Assembly (NCBI RefSeq): GCF_022012435.1
Contig: NZ_JAKLUA010000008.1
Location: 248,001 to 312,000 of the forward strand
Direction: 5' to 3'
DNA: 64,000 bases
From: Bradyrhizobium zhengyangense
GTDB taxonomy: Bacteria > Pseudomonadota > Alphaproteobacteria > Rhizobiales > Xanthobacteraceae
Shown piece after piece: positions 1-9,077 of the stretch (the first letter of the stretch is position 1; every line of letters begins with the position of its first letter). Made by a program: the position numbers and the translations under genes. The notes beneath the pieces were generated by a model. That model ran no database searches. It was not told where the DNA came from and saw only the letters and a list, made by a program, of their open reading frames with translations.

Positions 1-1177
1 GGCAGCCGCTGTCCTTGGCTGTCGAAAACGCCTGGTCGCCGGGGACGACGGCGAGCTGCTTGTAATAGTCCCACGGCTTCTTCGATTCCGAGGGCTTCTT
101 GACCTCGAACAGATACATGTCGTGGACCATGCGGCCGTTGGCGAGCACCTTGCCCTTGGCGAAGGCGTCATCGACCGGCAATTCCTTCAGCTTCTTGGCG
201 ACCGCGTCGGTGTCCTTGGTGCCGGCGGCTTTCACCGCCTTCAGATAGCTCAGCGTCGCCGAATAGGTACCGGCATGGATCATGCTCGGCATCCGGCCGG
301 TGCGCTTGAAGAAACGCTCGGAGAAGGCACGCGAGGCATCATCATGATCCCAATAGAAGCCTTCGGTCAGGACCAGGCCCTGCGCCGCCTGCAAGCCAAG
401 ACCGTTCACCTCGGCGAGCGTCATCAGCAGGCCGGCAAGTTTCTGGCCACCCTGCACGATGCCGAATTCAGCCGCCTGCTTGATCGAGTTGGTGGTATCC
501 TGACCGGCATTGGCGAGGCCGACGATCTTCGCCTTCGAACTCTGCGCCTGCAGCAGGAAGGACGAGAAGTCCGACGAGTTGAGAGGCACGCGGACCGAGC
601 CCAGCACCTTGCCGCCGCTGGCCGTGACGATCTCGCTGGTGTCCTTCTCCAGCGCATAGCCGAACGCGTAATCAGCGGTGAGGAAGAACCAGGTGTCGCC
701 GCCGGCCTTGGTCAGCGCGCCGCCGGTGCCGACCGCAAGCGCGTGGGTATCGAAGGCCCAGTGGAAGCCGTAGGGCACGCATGAAGCGCCTGTTATGGCC
801 GATGTCGCCGCGCCGACCACGATGTCGATCTTCTTCTTTTCCTTCGACAGCTCCTGCACTGCGAGCGCGACCGACGAGGTCGTCAGCTCGGTGATCATGT
901 CGACGTTCTCGGCGTCGTACCAGCGGCGCGCGATGGATGTGGCGAGGTCAGGCTTGTTCTGGTGATCGGCGGTGACCATCTCGATCTTCTGGCCGAGCAC
1001 CTCGCCGCCAAAATCCTCGATCGCCATCTTCGCTGCTTCGACGGAGTACTTGCCGCCGTAATCGGCATAAACGCCGGACTGATCGTTGAGGATGCCGATC
1101 TTGACGCCTTGCGCGAAAGCCGGCGCGGCCAGCAAAAGGGCCGAGGTTGCGACAGCGGCCAAAAGTCCTGATTTCAT
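1..1177 (-). CDS. ABC transporter substrate-binding protein, branched-chain amino acid type (3' end outside window)
   Basis: Reading from 1177 gives a signal peptide (MKSGLLAAVATSALLLAAPAFAQ). A type-1 periplasmic binding fold follows, starting GVKIGILNDQSGVYADYGG, with TADHQNKPDLA and a C-terminal part HDMYLFEVKKPSESK. This is the LivK/HAAT family, which captures amino acids, amides or aromatic acids for an ABC importer in the periplasm. About 392 codons are present and the frame is open to the window edge, so the C-terminus is missing. The start is supported by GGGAG 8 bases upstream of the ATG. Its permease and ATPase genes are not in the window and may lie to the left. The substrate cannot be told from sequence. 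Confidence 0.9.
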   Translation of the reverse strand, partial: MKSGLLAAVATSALLLAAPAFAQGVKIGILNDQSGVYADYGGKYSVEAAKMAIEDFGGEVLGQKIEMVTADHQNKPDLATSIARRWYDAENVDMITELTTSSVALAVQELSKEKKKIDIVVGAATSAITGASCVPYGFHWAFDTHALAVGTGGALTKAGGDTWFFLTADYAFGYALEKDTSEIVTASGGKVLGSVRVPLNSSDFSSFLLQAQSSKAKIVGLANAGQDTTNSIKQAAEFGIVQGGQKLAGLLMTLAEVNGLGLQAAQGLVLTEGFYWDHDDASRAFSERFFKRTGRMPSMIHAGTYSATLSYLKAVKAAGTKDTDAVAKKLKELPVDDAFAKGKVLANGRMVHDMYLFEVKKPSESKKPWDYYKQLAVVPGDQAFSTAKDSGC

Positions 1178-1289
1178 TCGTTATCTCCCAGCAGTGTTCT
1201 GTTTTGAAATCGCGCGGATATTAGTGAAGAACGGGGGGCGTGCCCATGGGTTTCGTGCTGATCGTTGGCAGGGGCGCCAAGCAAAAACT

Positions 1290-1315
1290 GTCGTCCCGGC
1301 GAAGGCCGGGACGAC
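1290..1315. repeat. REP-like hairpin, short form
   Basis: A perfect 11-bp inverted repeat (GTCGTCCCGGC / GCCGGGACGAC) has a GAAG loop. It lies just past the 3' end of the RND efflux operon, before the next minus-strand gene. The same arms occur in the longer repeats at 8741-8865 and 54381-54507. It may double as a transcription end for the efflux operon. There is no strong T-tract on the minus strand, so that role is inferred. Confidence 0.75.
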
Positions 1316-1340
1316 GTCGAGATTTTGGATACGTTGGTGG

Positions 1341-4300
1341 TCAAGATGACGAGACCGCCCCCTTCTCGTTCCGGCCCTCGGCCAGGTTCCGCACCACGAC
1401 ATAGAAGATCGGAGTGAACAGCAGCCCGAACAGGGTGACGCCGATCATGCCGAAGAACACGGCAACGCCGACGGCCTGGCGCATTTCGGAACCTGAGCCG
1501 GACGAGATCACCAGCGGCAACACGCCGAGGATGAATGCGAAGGAGGTCATCAGGATCGGCCGCAGGCGCAGGCGGCAGGCCTCGATCACGGCCTCCAGCC
1601 GCGGCTTGCCCTCCTTCTCGATGTCGCGCGCGAACTCGACGATCAGGATCGCGTTTTTCGCCGCCAACCCCACCAGCACGACGAAGCCGATCTGGGTGAG
1701 GATGTTGACGTCCTGGCCCATGATGCGCACGCCGATCGTGGCAGCGAGCAGGCACATCGGCACGATCAGGATCACCGCGAACGGCAGTGTCCAGCTGCCA
1801 TATTGCGCGGCAAGCACGAGATAGACGAACAGTACGCAGATCGGGAACACGTAGAGGCCGGCATTGCCGCCGTTGATCTGCTGATAGGACAGGTCGGTCC
1901 ACTCGAAGGTGAAGCCGCTCGGCAAAGTGTCGTCGGCGAGCTTCTTGATGGCATTGAGCGCGGTGGTCGAGCTCGTGCCCGGCGCCGGCTCGCCCTGAAG
2001 CTCCGACGCCGCATAGAGATTGTAGCGCGCCACGCGATCGGGTCCCGAGACATCCCTGAAGTCGACCACGCTGCCGAGCATCACCATGTCGCCGGAGGCG
2101 TTGCGCGTGCGCAGGCGCGCGAGATCGCTGGGCTCTTTCCGGAACGGGAAGTCAGCCTGCGCGGTGACGTGATAGGTACGGCCGAACAGATTGAAGTCGT
2201 TGACATAGGTCGATCCGAAATAGGTCTGGATCGTGTCGTTGATGTTGGCGATGGGCACGCCAAGCTTCTGCGCCTTGGTGCGGTCGATGTCGACGAACAG
2301 CTGCGGCGTATTGGCGGAGAACGGCGAGAACACCGTGGGGGCAAGGAGCGCTGGCGATTTGCGCGCCGCGGCGACGAGTTCGTCGGTTGCGGACGCCAGC
2401 AGCTCCGGTCCACGCCCCTGCCGATCCTGGATGCGGATGGTGAAGCCACCGCCGGTGCCGATGCCGGGCACGGCCGGCGGCGGAATCACGATGATGAAGG
2501 CGCCCTGGATCGCAGCCAGTCGCTTGCGCAGCTCGGCTGTGATGGCATTCGCCGTCAAGCCCTTCTTCAGCCGCACCTCTGGCTCATCGAAAACAGGGAA
2601 GAGCGCCGCCGCATTGCCGGCCTGCGTGCGCGTCGCGCCGGAGAAGCCGGCGAAGGCCGCGACGCGGACGATACCTGGCGTATCCAGCGAGATCCGCTCG
2701 ATCTCTCGGACAATTTCGGTGGTCCGCGCCAGCGATGCCGCACCCGGCAGCTGCGCCGAGATGATGACATAGCCGCGATCCTGCGCGGGGATGAAGCCCT
2801 GCGACGTCGTCCCGATCAGCCAGCCTGCGCTGCCGATGAGCACGACATAGATCAGGATCATCACCACGGAGTGCCGGATGACGAAATTGGCGAGGCCGGC
2901 ATAGCCGTGCGAGAGCCGGTCGAATACGCGGTTGAAGACGCCGGTGAAGGCATTCCATCCGCGCGCGAACAGATTCCACGCGGCAGGCGGCCGCTTCTCG
3001 GCGTGGGGCGTGAGGATCAGCGAAGCCAATGCCGGCGACAGCGTCAGCGAGCAGAAGCAGGAGATCGCGGTCGCAACCGCGATGGTCACCGCGAATTGCT
3101 GGAAGAATTGCCCGGAGATGCCGCCGAGGAACGCGGTCGGCACGAACACCGCGCAGAGCACCAGGGCGATCGAGACCAGCGCGCCGCCGACCTCCTCCAT
3201 CGTCTTCAGCGCCGCGTCGCGCCGGCTGAGCCCGTGCTCGAGATGCCGCTCGACATTCTCGACCACGACGATGGCGTCGTCGACCACGATGCCAACCGCA
3301 AGCACGAGCCCGAACAGCGTCAGATTGTTGATGGAGAAGCCGAGCGCCGCCATCACTGCAAAGGTGCCGACCAGCGACACCGGAATGGCGATGATCGGGA
3401 TGATCGCCGGCCGCCATCCCTGCAGGAACACCAGCACGACGACCACCACGAGCAGCATGGCTTCGTAGATGGTCTTGATCAGTTCGTGGACGGACTGTGC
3501 GATGAATTCGGTCGGATTATAACCGATGTTGAAGTCGAGGCCCTTCGGAAAGCCCTGCTTGAGCTTCGCCATCGTGTCGGAGATGTTCTTGGCCGTCGCG
3601 AGCGCATTCGATCCCGGCCGCTGCGTCACCAGCATGGCGACCGCGGATTTACGCAGCAGGAAGCTGTTGGTCGAATAAGCGAGCGCACCGAGCTCGATGC
3701 GAGCGACGTCGCGCAGGCGCACCGTGCGGCCGTCCGAGCCGGCCTTGATCAGGATGTCCTCGAACTGTTTCTGGTCTTTCAGCCGCCCGGTGAAGACGAG
3801 GTTTGGCTGGAAGGCGCGGTCGGCAATCGGCGGCTCGGCGATCTGGCCGCCGGCAATCTGCACGTTCTGGGCGCGGATCGCGGCCAGCACCTCGGTCGAG
3901 GTCAGGCCAAGATTGGCGATACGATCAGGGTCGAGCCACAGCCGCATCGAATAGTCGCGCGCGCCAAACATCTGGATGTCGCCGACACCGTCGATGCGGA
4001 GCAACTGGTCGCGGACCTGCAGCAGTGCATAGTTGGAAATATAGAGCTGGTCGAACGTGTCGTCCGGCGACAGCATGAACACGACCATCAGGATGTCGGG
4101 CGAGTTCTTGCGGGTGACGACACCGTTGCGCTGCACTTCATCCGGAAGCTGCGGCTGCGCGATCGCGACCCGGTTTTGAACCAGCACCTGCGCCTTGTCG
4201 AGATCGGTGCCAAGCTTGAAGGTGACGGTGATGGTGAGCTGGCCGTTCGAGGTGGCCTGGCTGTAGAGATACAGCATGTCCTCGACGCCGTTAATCTGCT

Positions 4301-4505
4301 GCTCGATCGGAGCAGCGACGGTGTCGGACACGGTTTGCGCCGAGGCGCCGGGGTATTGGGTGGTGACGACGACGGTCGGTGGCACCACTTGCGGATATTC
4401 GGAGATCGGCAGCGTCGAATAAGCGAGCGTGCCGACGATCAGGAGCACGATCGACAGCACCATCGCCAGGATGGGCTGGTTGATGGACAGACGGCCAAGA
4501 TTCAT
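1341..4505 (-). CDS. RND (HAE1/AcrB-type) efflux pump, inner-membrane transporter
   Basis: A 1,054-residue proton-driven multidrug efflux transporter of AcrB/MexB length. It would sit in the inner membrane and form a tripartite pump with the adaptor encoded just upstream and an outer-membrane TolC-like channel not found here. The N-terminus (MNLGRLSINQPILAMVLSIV) is the usual first membrane helix. The TM4 proton-relay motif VGIVVDDAIVVVENVER carries the Asp-Asp pair, and the TM10 Lys lies in LAAKNAILIVEFARD. The start overlaps the adaptor stop by 4 bases (ATGA), so the two are translationally coupled. The drug range is unknown, and no adjacent TetR/MarR regulator is visible. Confidence 0.97.
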   Translation of the reverse strand: MNLGRLSINQPILAMVLSIVLLIVGTLAYSTLPISEYPQVVPPTVVVTTQYPGASAQTVSDTVAAPIEQQINGVEDMLYLYSQATSNGQLTITVTFKLGTDLDKAQVLVQNRVAIAQPQLPDEVQRNGVVTRKNSPDILMVVFMLSPDDTFDQLYISNYALLQVRDQLLRIDGVGDIQMFGARDYSMRLWLDPDRIANLGLTSTEVLAAIRAQNVQIAGGQIAEPPIADRAFQPNLVFTGRLKDQKQFEDILIKAGSDGRTVRLRDVARIELGALAYSTNSFLLRKSAVAMLVTQRPGSNALATAKNISDTMAKLKQGFPKGLDFNIGYNPTEFIAQSVHELIKTIYEAMLLVVVVVLVFLQGWRPAIIPIIAIPVSLVGTFAVMAALGFSINNLTLFGLVLAVGIVVDDAIVVVENVERHLEHGLSRRDAALKTMEEVGGALVSIALVLCAVFVPTAFLGGISGQFFQQFAVTIAVATAISCFCSLTLSPALASLILTPHAEKRPPAAWNLFARGWNAFTGVFNRVFDRLSHGYAGLANFVIRHSVVMILIYVVLIGSAGWLIGTTSQGFIPAQDRGYVIISAQLPGAASLARTTEIVREIERISLDTPGIVRVAAFAGFSGATRTQAGNAAALFPVFDEPEVRLKKGLTANAITAELRKRLAAIQGAFIIVIPPPAVPGIGTGGGFTIRIQDRQGRGPELLASATDELVAAARKSPALLAPTVFSPFSANTPQLFVDIDRTKAQKLGVPIANINDTIQTYFGSTYVNDFNLFGRTYHVTAQADFPFRKEPSDLARLRTRNASGDMVMLGSVVDFRDVSGPDRVARYNLYAASELQGEPAPGTSSTTALNAIKKLADDTLPSGFTFEWTDLSYQQINGGNAGLYVFPICVLFVYLVLAAQYGSWTLPFAVILIVPMCLLAATIGVRIMGQDVNILTQIGFVVLVGLAAKNAILIVEFARDIEKEGKPRLEAVIEACRLRLRPILMTSFAFILGVLPLVISSGSGSEMRQAVGVAVFFGMIGVTLFGLLFTPIFYVVVRNLAEGRNEKGAVSSS

Positions 4506-5731
4506 GACTTGTCACCAGCCTTCGCACCGGTCTTGCCACCTGCCGGCGCTTGAGCAGGAGATGGGGCGACCTTGGCGCCGACACGCGCGCGCTGGATGCC
4601 GTTGACAATGACGCGGTCATCCGCGTTCAACCCCTCGCGGATGACGCGCAGGCCGTCATCGAGCGGTCCGAGCACGACGGGCCGCGCTTCAACGGTATCG
4701 TCGGACTTCACCACGAAGACGATCTTGCGCGACTGGTCGGTGGCGATTGCGGTATCCGGGATCAGCAGCGCTTCGTACGGCGCGCTGCCGATCAGGCGGA
4801 CGCGACCGAACTGGCCGGGCAGGATCGAGAGGTCAGTGTTCTTGACCACGGCGCGGCTGCGCAATGTGCCGGTGGAAACATCGAGGCGGTTGTCGAGGAA
4901 GTTGATGGCGCCATCATGCGACGGCTTGGTCTCGCCCGCGAGCGTCACCTGCACGGGGTTTGCGGTGTCGCGCGAACTTGGGCGTTTTCCCTCGAACCAG
5001 AGCTTGCTGTATTTGATGAAGGTCGTCTCATCCATGTCGAAATAGATGTAGATCGGGTCGAGCGAGACGATCGAGGTCAGCAGCGTCGAGGTCCCGGTGT
5101 CGCTGCCCTGCACGAGGTTGCCGGGGCTGACCAGATGGCGGCTGACGCGGCCGGTGAGTGGCGCGGTGACATGGGTGAACTCGATGTTGAGCCGGGCGGC
5201 CTTCAGCGCGCCCTCGGCCTGGGTCTCGGCAGCGTGCGCGGCCTGCAAGGCTTGGCGGCGCTGGTCGACGACCTGCTCGGAGACCGCGCTGGTCTGCACC
5301 AGATTCAGGCCGCGGTCGAGCTCGCGCTTGGCAAGTTCCACCTTGGCGCGGGCGTCGGATAGCTGGCCGTCGGCCTGCTCGGCCACCGCCTCGAACGGCC
5401 GCGGGTCGATGACGTAAAGCAGATCGCCCTGATGCACGATCGCGCCATCCTGGAACTCGACCGAGTTGACGAAGCCGCCGACGCGGGGGCGCACCTGCAC
5501 CTCCTCGACCGCCTCGAAGCGACCGGTGTACTCGTCCCAATCGGTGACGGTGCGCTTGACCGGCTGGGCAACGGTCACGGGCGGAGGCGGCGGCGCGGCC
5601 GCTTGCGAGGTCGGTTGTCCGCAACCGCTGAGGGCGACGGCCGCAGCAAGAAGACCGGCTAGCGCATAAGGCCGGAGCTGAACGAAATCGTGCGTTTTGA
5701 CAAATTGCTCGCTTCCGTCCGGTCCACTCAT
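4502..5731 (-). CDS. RND efflux pump periplasmic adaptor (membrane fusion) lipoprotein
   Basis: AcrA/MexA-type adaptor of about 409 residues. It begins MSGPDGSEQ, then a hydrophobic segment ending in a lipobox (AVALSGCGQ), so it is probably a lipid-anchored periplasmic protein. A barrel-sandwich and hairpin region follows (GGFVNSVEFQDGAIVHQGDLLYVIDPRPFEA, split here by its function as the lipoyl-like half motif), then a beta-barrel and the C-terminal IPDTAIATDQ region. A longer frame extends to 5836. The ATG at 5731 is preferred because AGGA lies 6 bases upstream and it places the lipobox at a normal distance. First gene of a two-gene operon with the RND transporter. Confidence 0.95.
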   Translation of the reverse strand: MSGPDGSEQFVKTHDFVQLRPYALAGLLAAAVALSGCGQPTSQAAAPPPPPVTVAQPVKRTVTDWDEYTGRFEAVEEVQVRPRVGGFVNSVEFQDGAIVHQGDLLYVIDPRPFEAVAEQADGQLSDARAKVELAKRELDRGLNLVQTSAVSEQVVDQRRQALQAAHAAETQAEGALKAARLNIEFTHVTAPLTGRVSRHLVSPGNLVQGSDTGTSTLLTSIVSLDPIYIYFDMDETTFIKYSKLWFEGKRPSSRDTANPVQVTLAGETKPSHDGAINFLDNRLDVSTGTLRSRAVVKNTDLSILPGQFGRVRLIGSAPYEALLIPDTAIATDQSRKIVFVVKSDDTVEARPVVLGPLDDGLRVIREGLNADDRVIVNGIQRARVGAKVAPSPAQAPAGGKTGAKAGDKS

Positions 5732-6007
5732 CCCAGGTCCTCGCATGAAAGCCGCGGAAAATGCAGGGTAGTCCTCTACCCGCGGGCGCCACAAGATGGG
5801 TGGCGATGATGAAATCTTCAAGACTACCTCGCGCACAATGCTCGGCAGGATGCCCTGGCCTGATGGCGAGTTGACACGCGCTCTCTTCGCCTATTCCCGC
5901 CTGCGGAGAGGGAGAAGAAGCGCCAGCGTCTTCGCACATGACTGAGGCGGCCGGCTTGGCTAGACTACCCCTTACAAAACAAGACGAATTGTCCGGGGAG
6001 GACAGGC

Positions 6008-7162
6008 GTGCACCAGGGACGTGTCGTTTATGGCGCGATCGAGGAGGTCGTGTTTGGCCATCCGGCGGCGGAGGCCATCGTCGCGCAGATGGACCGGCTG
6101 GGAACCCGCCGCGCCTTCCTGATGGTCTCGGGGACGCTGAACCGAGAGACCGACGAAATCACTGAGATCGTAAAGGCGCTCGGTGCGCGCTGCGCCGGGC
6201 TGTTCGATGCGATGCCGGCGCACACGCCGCGCGAGGCGGTGATAGCGGCCACCAATGCCGCGCGCGCGGTCGACGCTGACCTGATCGTCACCGTGGGCGG
6301 CGGCTCGATCACCGACGGCGCCAAGGCGGTGCAGCTTTGCCTTGCCAATGGCATCGACGATATCGCCGGCATCGACCGCATCCGTGTGCACAAGGGCATC
6401 GCGCCCGAGATGACCGCACCGACCGTGCGGCAGATCAGCGTGCCGACCACGATTGCAGGCGGCGAGTTTTCATCGATCGCCGGCGTGACCGACCGCATCA
6501 CGCATGTGAAGCAGATGCTGCGGCATCCGCTGGCCGTGCCGCGCGCAACCATCCTCGACCCTGCCATCACCGTGCACACGCCGGAATGGCTGTTTCTCTC
6601 CACCGGCATCCGCGCCATCGATCACTGCGTCGAGGCGATCTGCTCGCACGAGACGCATCCCTATGCCGACGCACAGTCGGTGAAGGGCCTTGCCATGCTC
6701 GCCGACGCGCTGCCGCGGGTGAAGGCCGACCCCCGAGATCTGGACGCGCGGATGGACGCGCAGATCGGCACCTGGCTGTCGATGGGCGCGCTCGCGGCCG
6801 GTGTGCCGATGGGCGCGAGCCACGGCATCGGCTATGTCTTGGGCGCGGCCTTCGACGTGCCCCACGGCCACACCTCCTGCGTCATGCTGCCTGCGGTGAT
6901 GCGCTGGAATGCGAGCGCCAATGCCGAGCAGCAGATGATCGTCGCCGCCGCGATGGGCTTCCCCGGCCATAACGCCGCCGACGTGCTCGATGCCTTCATC
7001 CGCTCGCTGGGCATGCCGCGTCGCCTTGCCGATGTCCGCGTCTCGCCGGGGCATTTCGACGTCATCGCCGAACAGGCCATGCGCACGAACTGGATCCCGC
7101 GCAATCCGCGCAAGATCGAGAGCCCGGCGCAGATTCGCGAAATCCTCGATCTCGCCGCATGA
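6008..7162 (+). CDS. Iron-containing alcohol dehydrogenase / maleylacetate reductase-like
   Basis: A 384-residue group-III (iron-type) dehydrogenase, the usual family length. The N-terminal Rossmann-like half has the nucleotide-binding VTVGGGSITDGAK motif. The C-terminal half has the metal-binding histidines in GASHGIGYVLG and FDVPHGHTSC. It should oxidise or reduce a small alcohol/aldehyde or maleylacetate with NAD(P)H. The starting sequence and the TVGGGS motif fit the maleylacetate reductase-like branch, but the substrate is not provable. The start is GTG with GGGGAGGAC just upstream. The next gene, an acyl-CoA synthetase, begins 19 bases downstream, so the two are probably co-transcribed. 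Confidence 0.9.
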   Translation: MHQGRVVYGAIEEVVFGHPAAEAIVAQMDRLGTRRAFLMVSGTLNRETDEITEIVKALGARCAGLFDAMPAHTPREAVIAATNAARAVDADLIVTVGGGSITDGAKAVQLCLANGIDDIAGIDRIRVHKGIAPEMTAPTVRQISVPTTIAGGEFSSIAGVTDRITHVKQMLRHPLAVPRATILDPAITVHTPEWLFLSTGIRAIDHCVEAICSHETHPYADAQSVKGLAMLADALPRVKADPRDLDARMDAQIGTWLSMGALAAGVPMGASHGIGYVLGAAFDVPHGHTSCVMLPAVMRWNASANAEQQMIVAAAMGFPGHNAADVLDAFIRSLGMPRRLADVRVSPGHFDVIAEQAMRTNWIPRNPRKIESPAQIREILDLAA

Positions 7163-7181
7163 TCTTCAAGCCGGAGGACTG

Positions 7182-8732
7182 ATGTACCCAGGTCTGCATG
7201 CCCGCCTGCGCCCGCTGCAACCCGCCTTCATCATGGCGGCAACCGGCGAGGCGGTCACCTATCGCGAACTCGATGCGCGCAGCAATCGCCTGGCGCATCT
7301 GTTTCGTAAGCATGGCCTGAAGCGGCTCGATCACTACTCGATCTTCATGGAGAACAACTCCCGGTATCTCGAAGCCTGCGCCGCGGGCGAGCGGTCCGGC
7401 CTGTACTACACCTGCATCAACTCCTTCCTGACGCCGGGCGAACTCGCTTATCTCCTCGTCAACAGCCAGTCGAAGATCCTGATCACATCAGTGGCGAAGC
7501 TCGACATCGCGCGCGAGGCGATCCAGGCTTGCCCCGACGTCAAGCTCTGCATCGTCGCCGACGGCCCCGGCGAGAGCGATCGCATTGTGGGCCTTGCCGA
7601 CGTCAACGCGGATCTGCCGAAGACGCCGATCGCGGATGAATGGCTCGGCACTGCGATGCTGTATTCCTCCGGCACGACGGGACGCCCAAAAGGAATCTTG
7701 CGGCCACTCCCGGAGGAGCCTCCAAAGCACAATCTGCCGCTGTTCGATTTCCTCACCAAGCTCTGGCACTACCGCGAGGGCATGGTCTATCTGTCGCCGG
7801 CGCCGCTCTACCACTCCGCGCCGCAGGCCGCCGTGAATCTCACGATCCGCATGGGCGGCACCGTGATCATCATGGAGCATTTCGACCCTGAACGTTACCT
7901 CCAGCTGGTGCAACAATGGGGCATCACCCACACCCAGCTGGTGCCGACGATGTTCTCGCGGATGCTGAAGCTGCCGGAAGAGGTGCGCAAGCGCTACGAT
8001 CTATCCTCGCTCGAGATCGCGATCCATGCCGCCGCGCCCTGCCCCGCATTGGTGAAGGACGACATCATCAAATGGTGGGGCCCGATCATCCACGAATATT
8101 ACGGCGCCACCGAAGGCCTCGGCTTTACCGCCTGCAACAGCGAGGAATGGCTTAGCCATCGCGGCACCGTCGGCAGGGTGCTGCTCGGCGATCTCCATAT
8201 TCTCGACGAGAACATGCAGCCGTGCCCGACCGGCACGCCCGGCCAGGTCTGGTTCAAGACGGGCTCGCCGTTCGAATATTTCAACGACCCGGAGAAGACG
8301 AAGGAGGCGCGCTCGGCCGACGGCAGCATGAGCACGGTCGGCGACGTCGGCTATGTCGACGAGGACCGGTTCCTCTATCTCACCGACCGCGCCACCTTCA
8401 TGATCATCTCCGGCGGCGTGAACATCTATCCGCAGGAATGCGAGAATTTGCTGATCACCCATCCGAAGGTCGCGGATGCCGCAGTGTTCGGCGTGCCCAA
8501 TGCCGATCTCGGCGAGGAGGTGAAGGCCGTGGTGCAGCCGATGCCGGGCGTAATGCCCGGCGAGGCGCTCGCCGAAGAGCTGATCGCCTTTTGCGCAAAA
8601 TCGCTGTCGCGGCAGAAAGTGCCGCGCTCGGTGGATTTCGAGAAGGAATTGCCGCGGCTGCCGACGGGAAAACTGTACAAGCGTCTGCTGAGGGACCGGT
8701 ACTGGGGCAACAAGACGTCAAGGATCGTGTGA
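7182..8732 (+). CDS. AMP-dependent acyl-CoA synthetase (FadD-like)
   Basis: A 516-residue adenylate-forming enzyme that activates a carboxylic acid to its acyl-CoA in the cytoplasm. Family motifs appear in order: YSSGTTGRPKGI (phosphate loop), YYGATEGLG (adenine binding), IISGGVNIYPQE (hinge), and the C-terminal catalytic Lys in RLPTGKLYKR. The frame is open further upstream, but the ATG at 7182 has GGAGG 5 bases before it and begins at the natural N-terminus (MYPGLHARLRP). It follows the alcohol dehydrogenase closely and precedes the peptide-type ABC operon after a 345-base gap. Acid specificity is unknown. Confidence 0.93.
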   Translation: MYPGLHARLRPLQPAFIMAATGEAVTYRELDARSNRLAHLFRKHGLKRLDHYSIFMENNSRYLEACAAGERSGLYYTCINSFLTPGELAYLLVNSQSKILITSVAKLDIAREAIQACPDVKLCIVADGPGESDRIVGLADVNADLPKTPIADEWLGTAMLYSSGTTGRPKGILRPLPEEPPKHNLPLFDFLTKLWHYREGMVYLSPAPLYHSAPQAAVNLTIRMGGTVIIMEHFDPERYLQLVQQWGITHTQLVPTMFSRMLKLPEEVRKRYDLSSLEIAIHAAAPCPALVKDDIIKWWGPIIHEYYGATEGLGFTACNSEEWLSHRGTVGRVLLGDLHILDENMQPCPTGTPGQVWFKTGSPFEYFNDPEKTKEARSADGSMSTVGDVGYVDEDRFLYLTDRATFMIISGGVNIYPQECENLLITHPKVADAAVFGVPNADLGEEVKAVVQPMPGVMPGEALAEELIAFCAKSLSRQKVPRSVDFEKELPRLPTGKLYKRLLRDRYWGNKTSRIV

Positions 8733-8740
8733 GGCCCCGA

Positions 8741-8865
8741 TGTCGTCCTGGCGAAAGCCAGGACCCATACCCGTGATATGTCGATTTGCAGAAGGTAGCA
8801 GTACCAAACGACCAATCTTCGCCAAACATCTCCCTGGGGTAGCGGGTCCTGGCTTTCCGGCGGAG
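8741..8865. repeat. Long REP-type palindromic repeat, diverged copy
   Basis: The 345 bases between the acyl-CoA synthetase and the peptide ABC operon begin with this repeat. The left arm is TGTCGTCCTGGCGAAAGCCA and the right arm is GGGTCCTGGCTTTCCGGCGG. The inside (CAATCTTCGCCAAACATCTC) matches the copy at 54381-54507 with scattered differences. It is probably a non-autonomous dispersed element or mRNA 3'-end structure. The rest of the gap (8866-9077) holds the palindrome at 8919-8935 and no coding frame that I trust. Confidence 0.8.
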
Positions 8866-8918
8866 TTTGTTGATGCGACCTCCAACATCTGCACGGGAAC
8901 CGTGCGTTCGCACCTGCA

Positions 8919-8935
8919 CTCTCACATTGTGAGAG
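8919..8935. promoter_or_regulatory. Candidate operator upstream of the peptide ABC operon
   Basis: A perfect palindrome CTCTCACA-T-TGTGAGAG (8-bp arms, 1-base centre) lies 143 bases before the ATG of the solute-binding protein. Symmetry and position suggest a binding site for a dimeric regulator, but it could also be a small hairpin. No regulator gene is adjacent. Confidence 0.4.
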
Positions 8936-9077
8936 AATCACCCCGCGGCTTTTCGTCATCCGAATTACCAAGACAGTACGAGCCCTTGCCGGTTGCCTCC
9001 CTCCACACGGCTCGGCTATCGTCCGGTCAAACAGGCCAAAAGCGGCCCAAGAGACTAATGTCCAGGGAGGACCGAGG

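Noticed and set aside
1803..4553. 916-codon open frame on the plus strand
   Set aside because: It is exactly antisense to the RND transporter, whose motifs are clear. The long frame is a by-product of high GC, and its protein is rich in Arg/Asp with no domain.
5876..5925. Terminator or repeat in the gap before the alcohol dehydrogenase
   Set aside because: Only a fragment resembling the CTCTCCCCG repeat; arms do not pair well.
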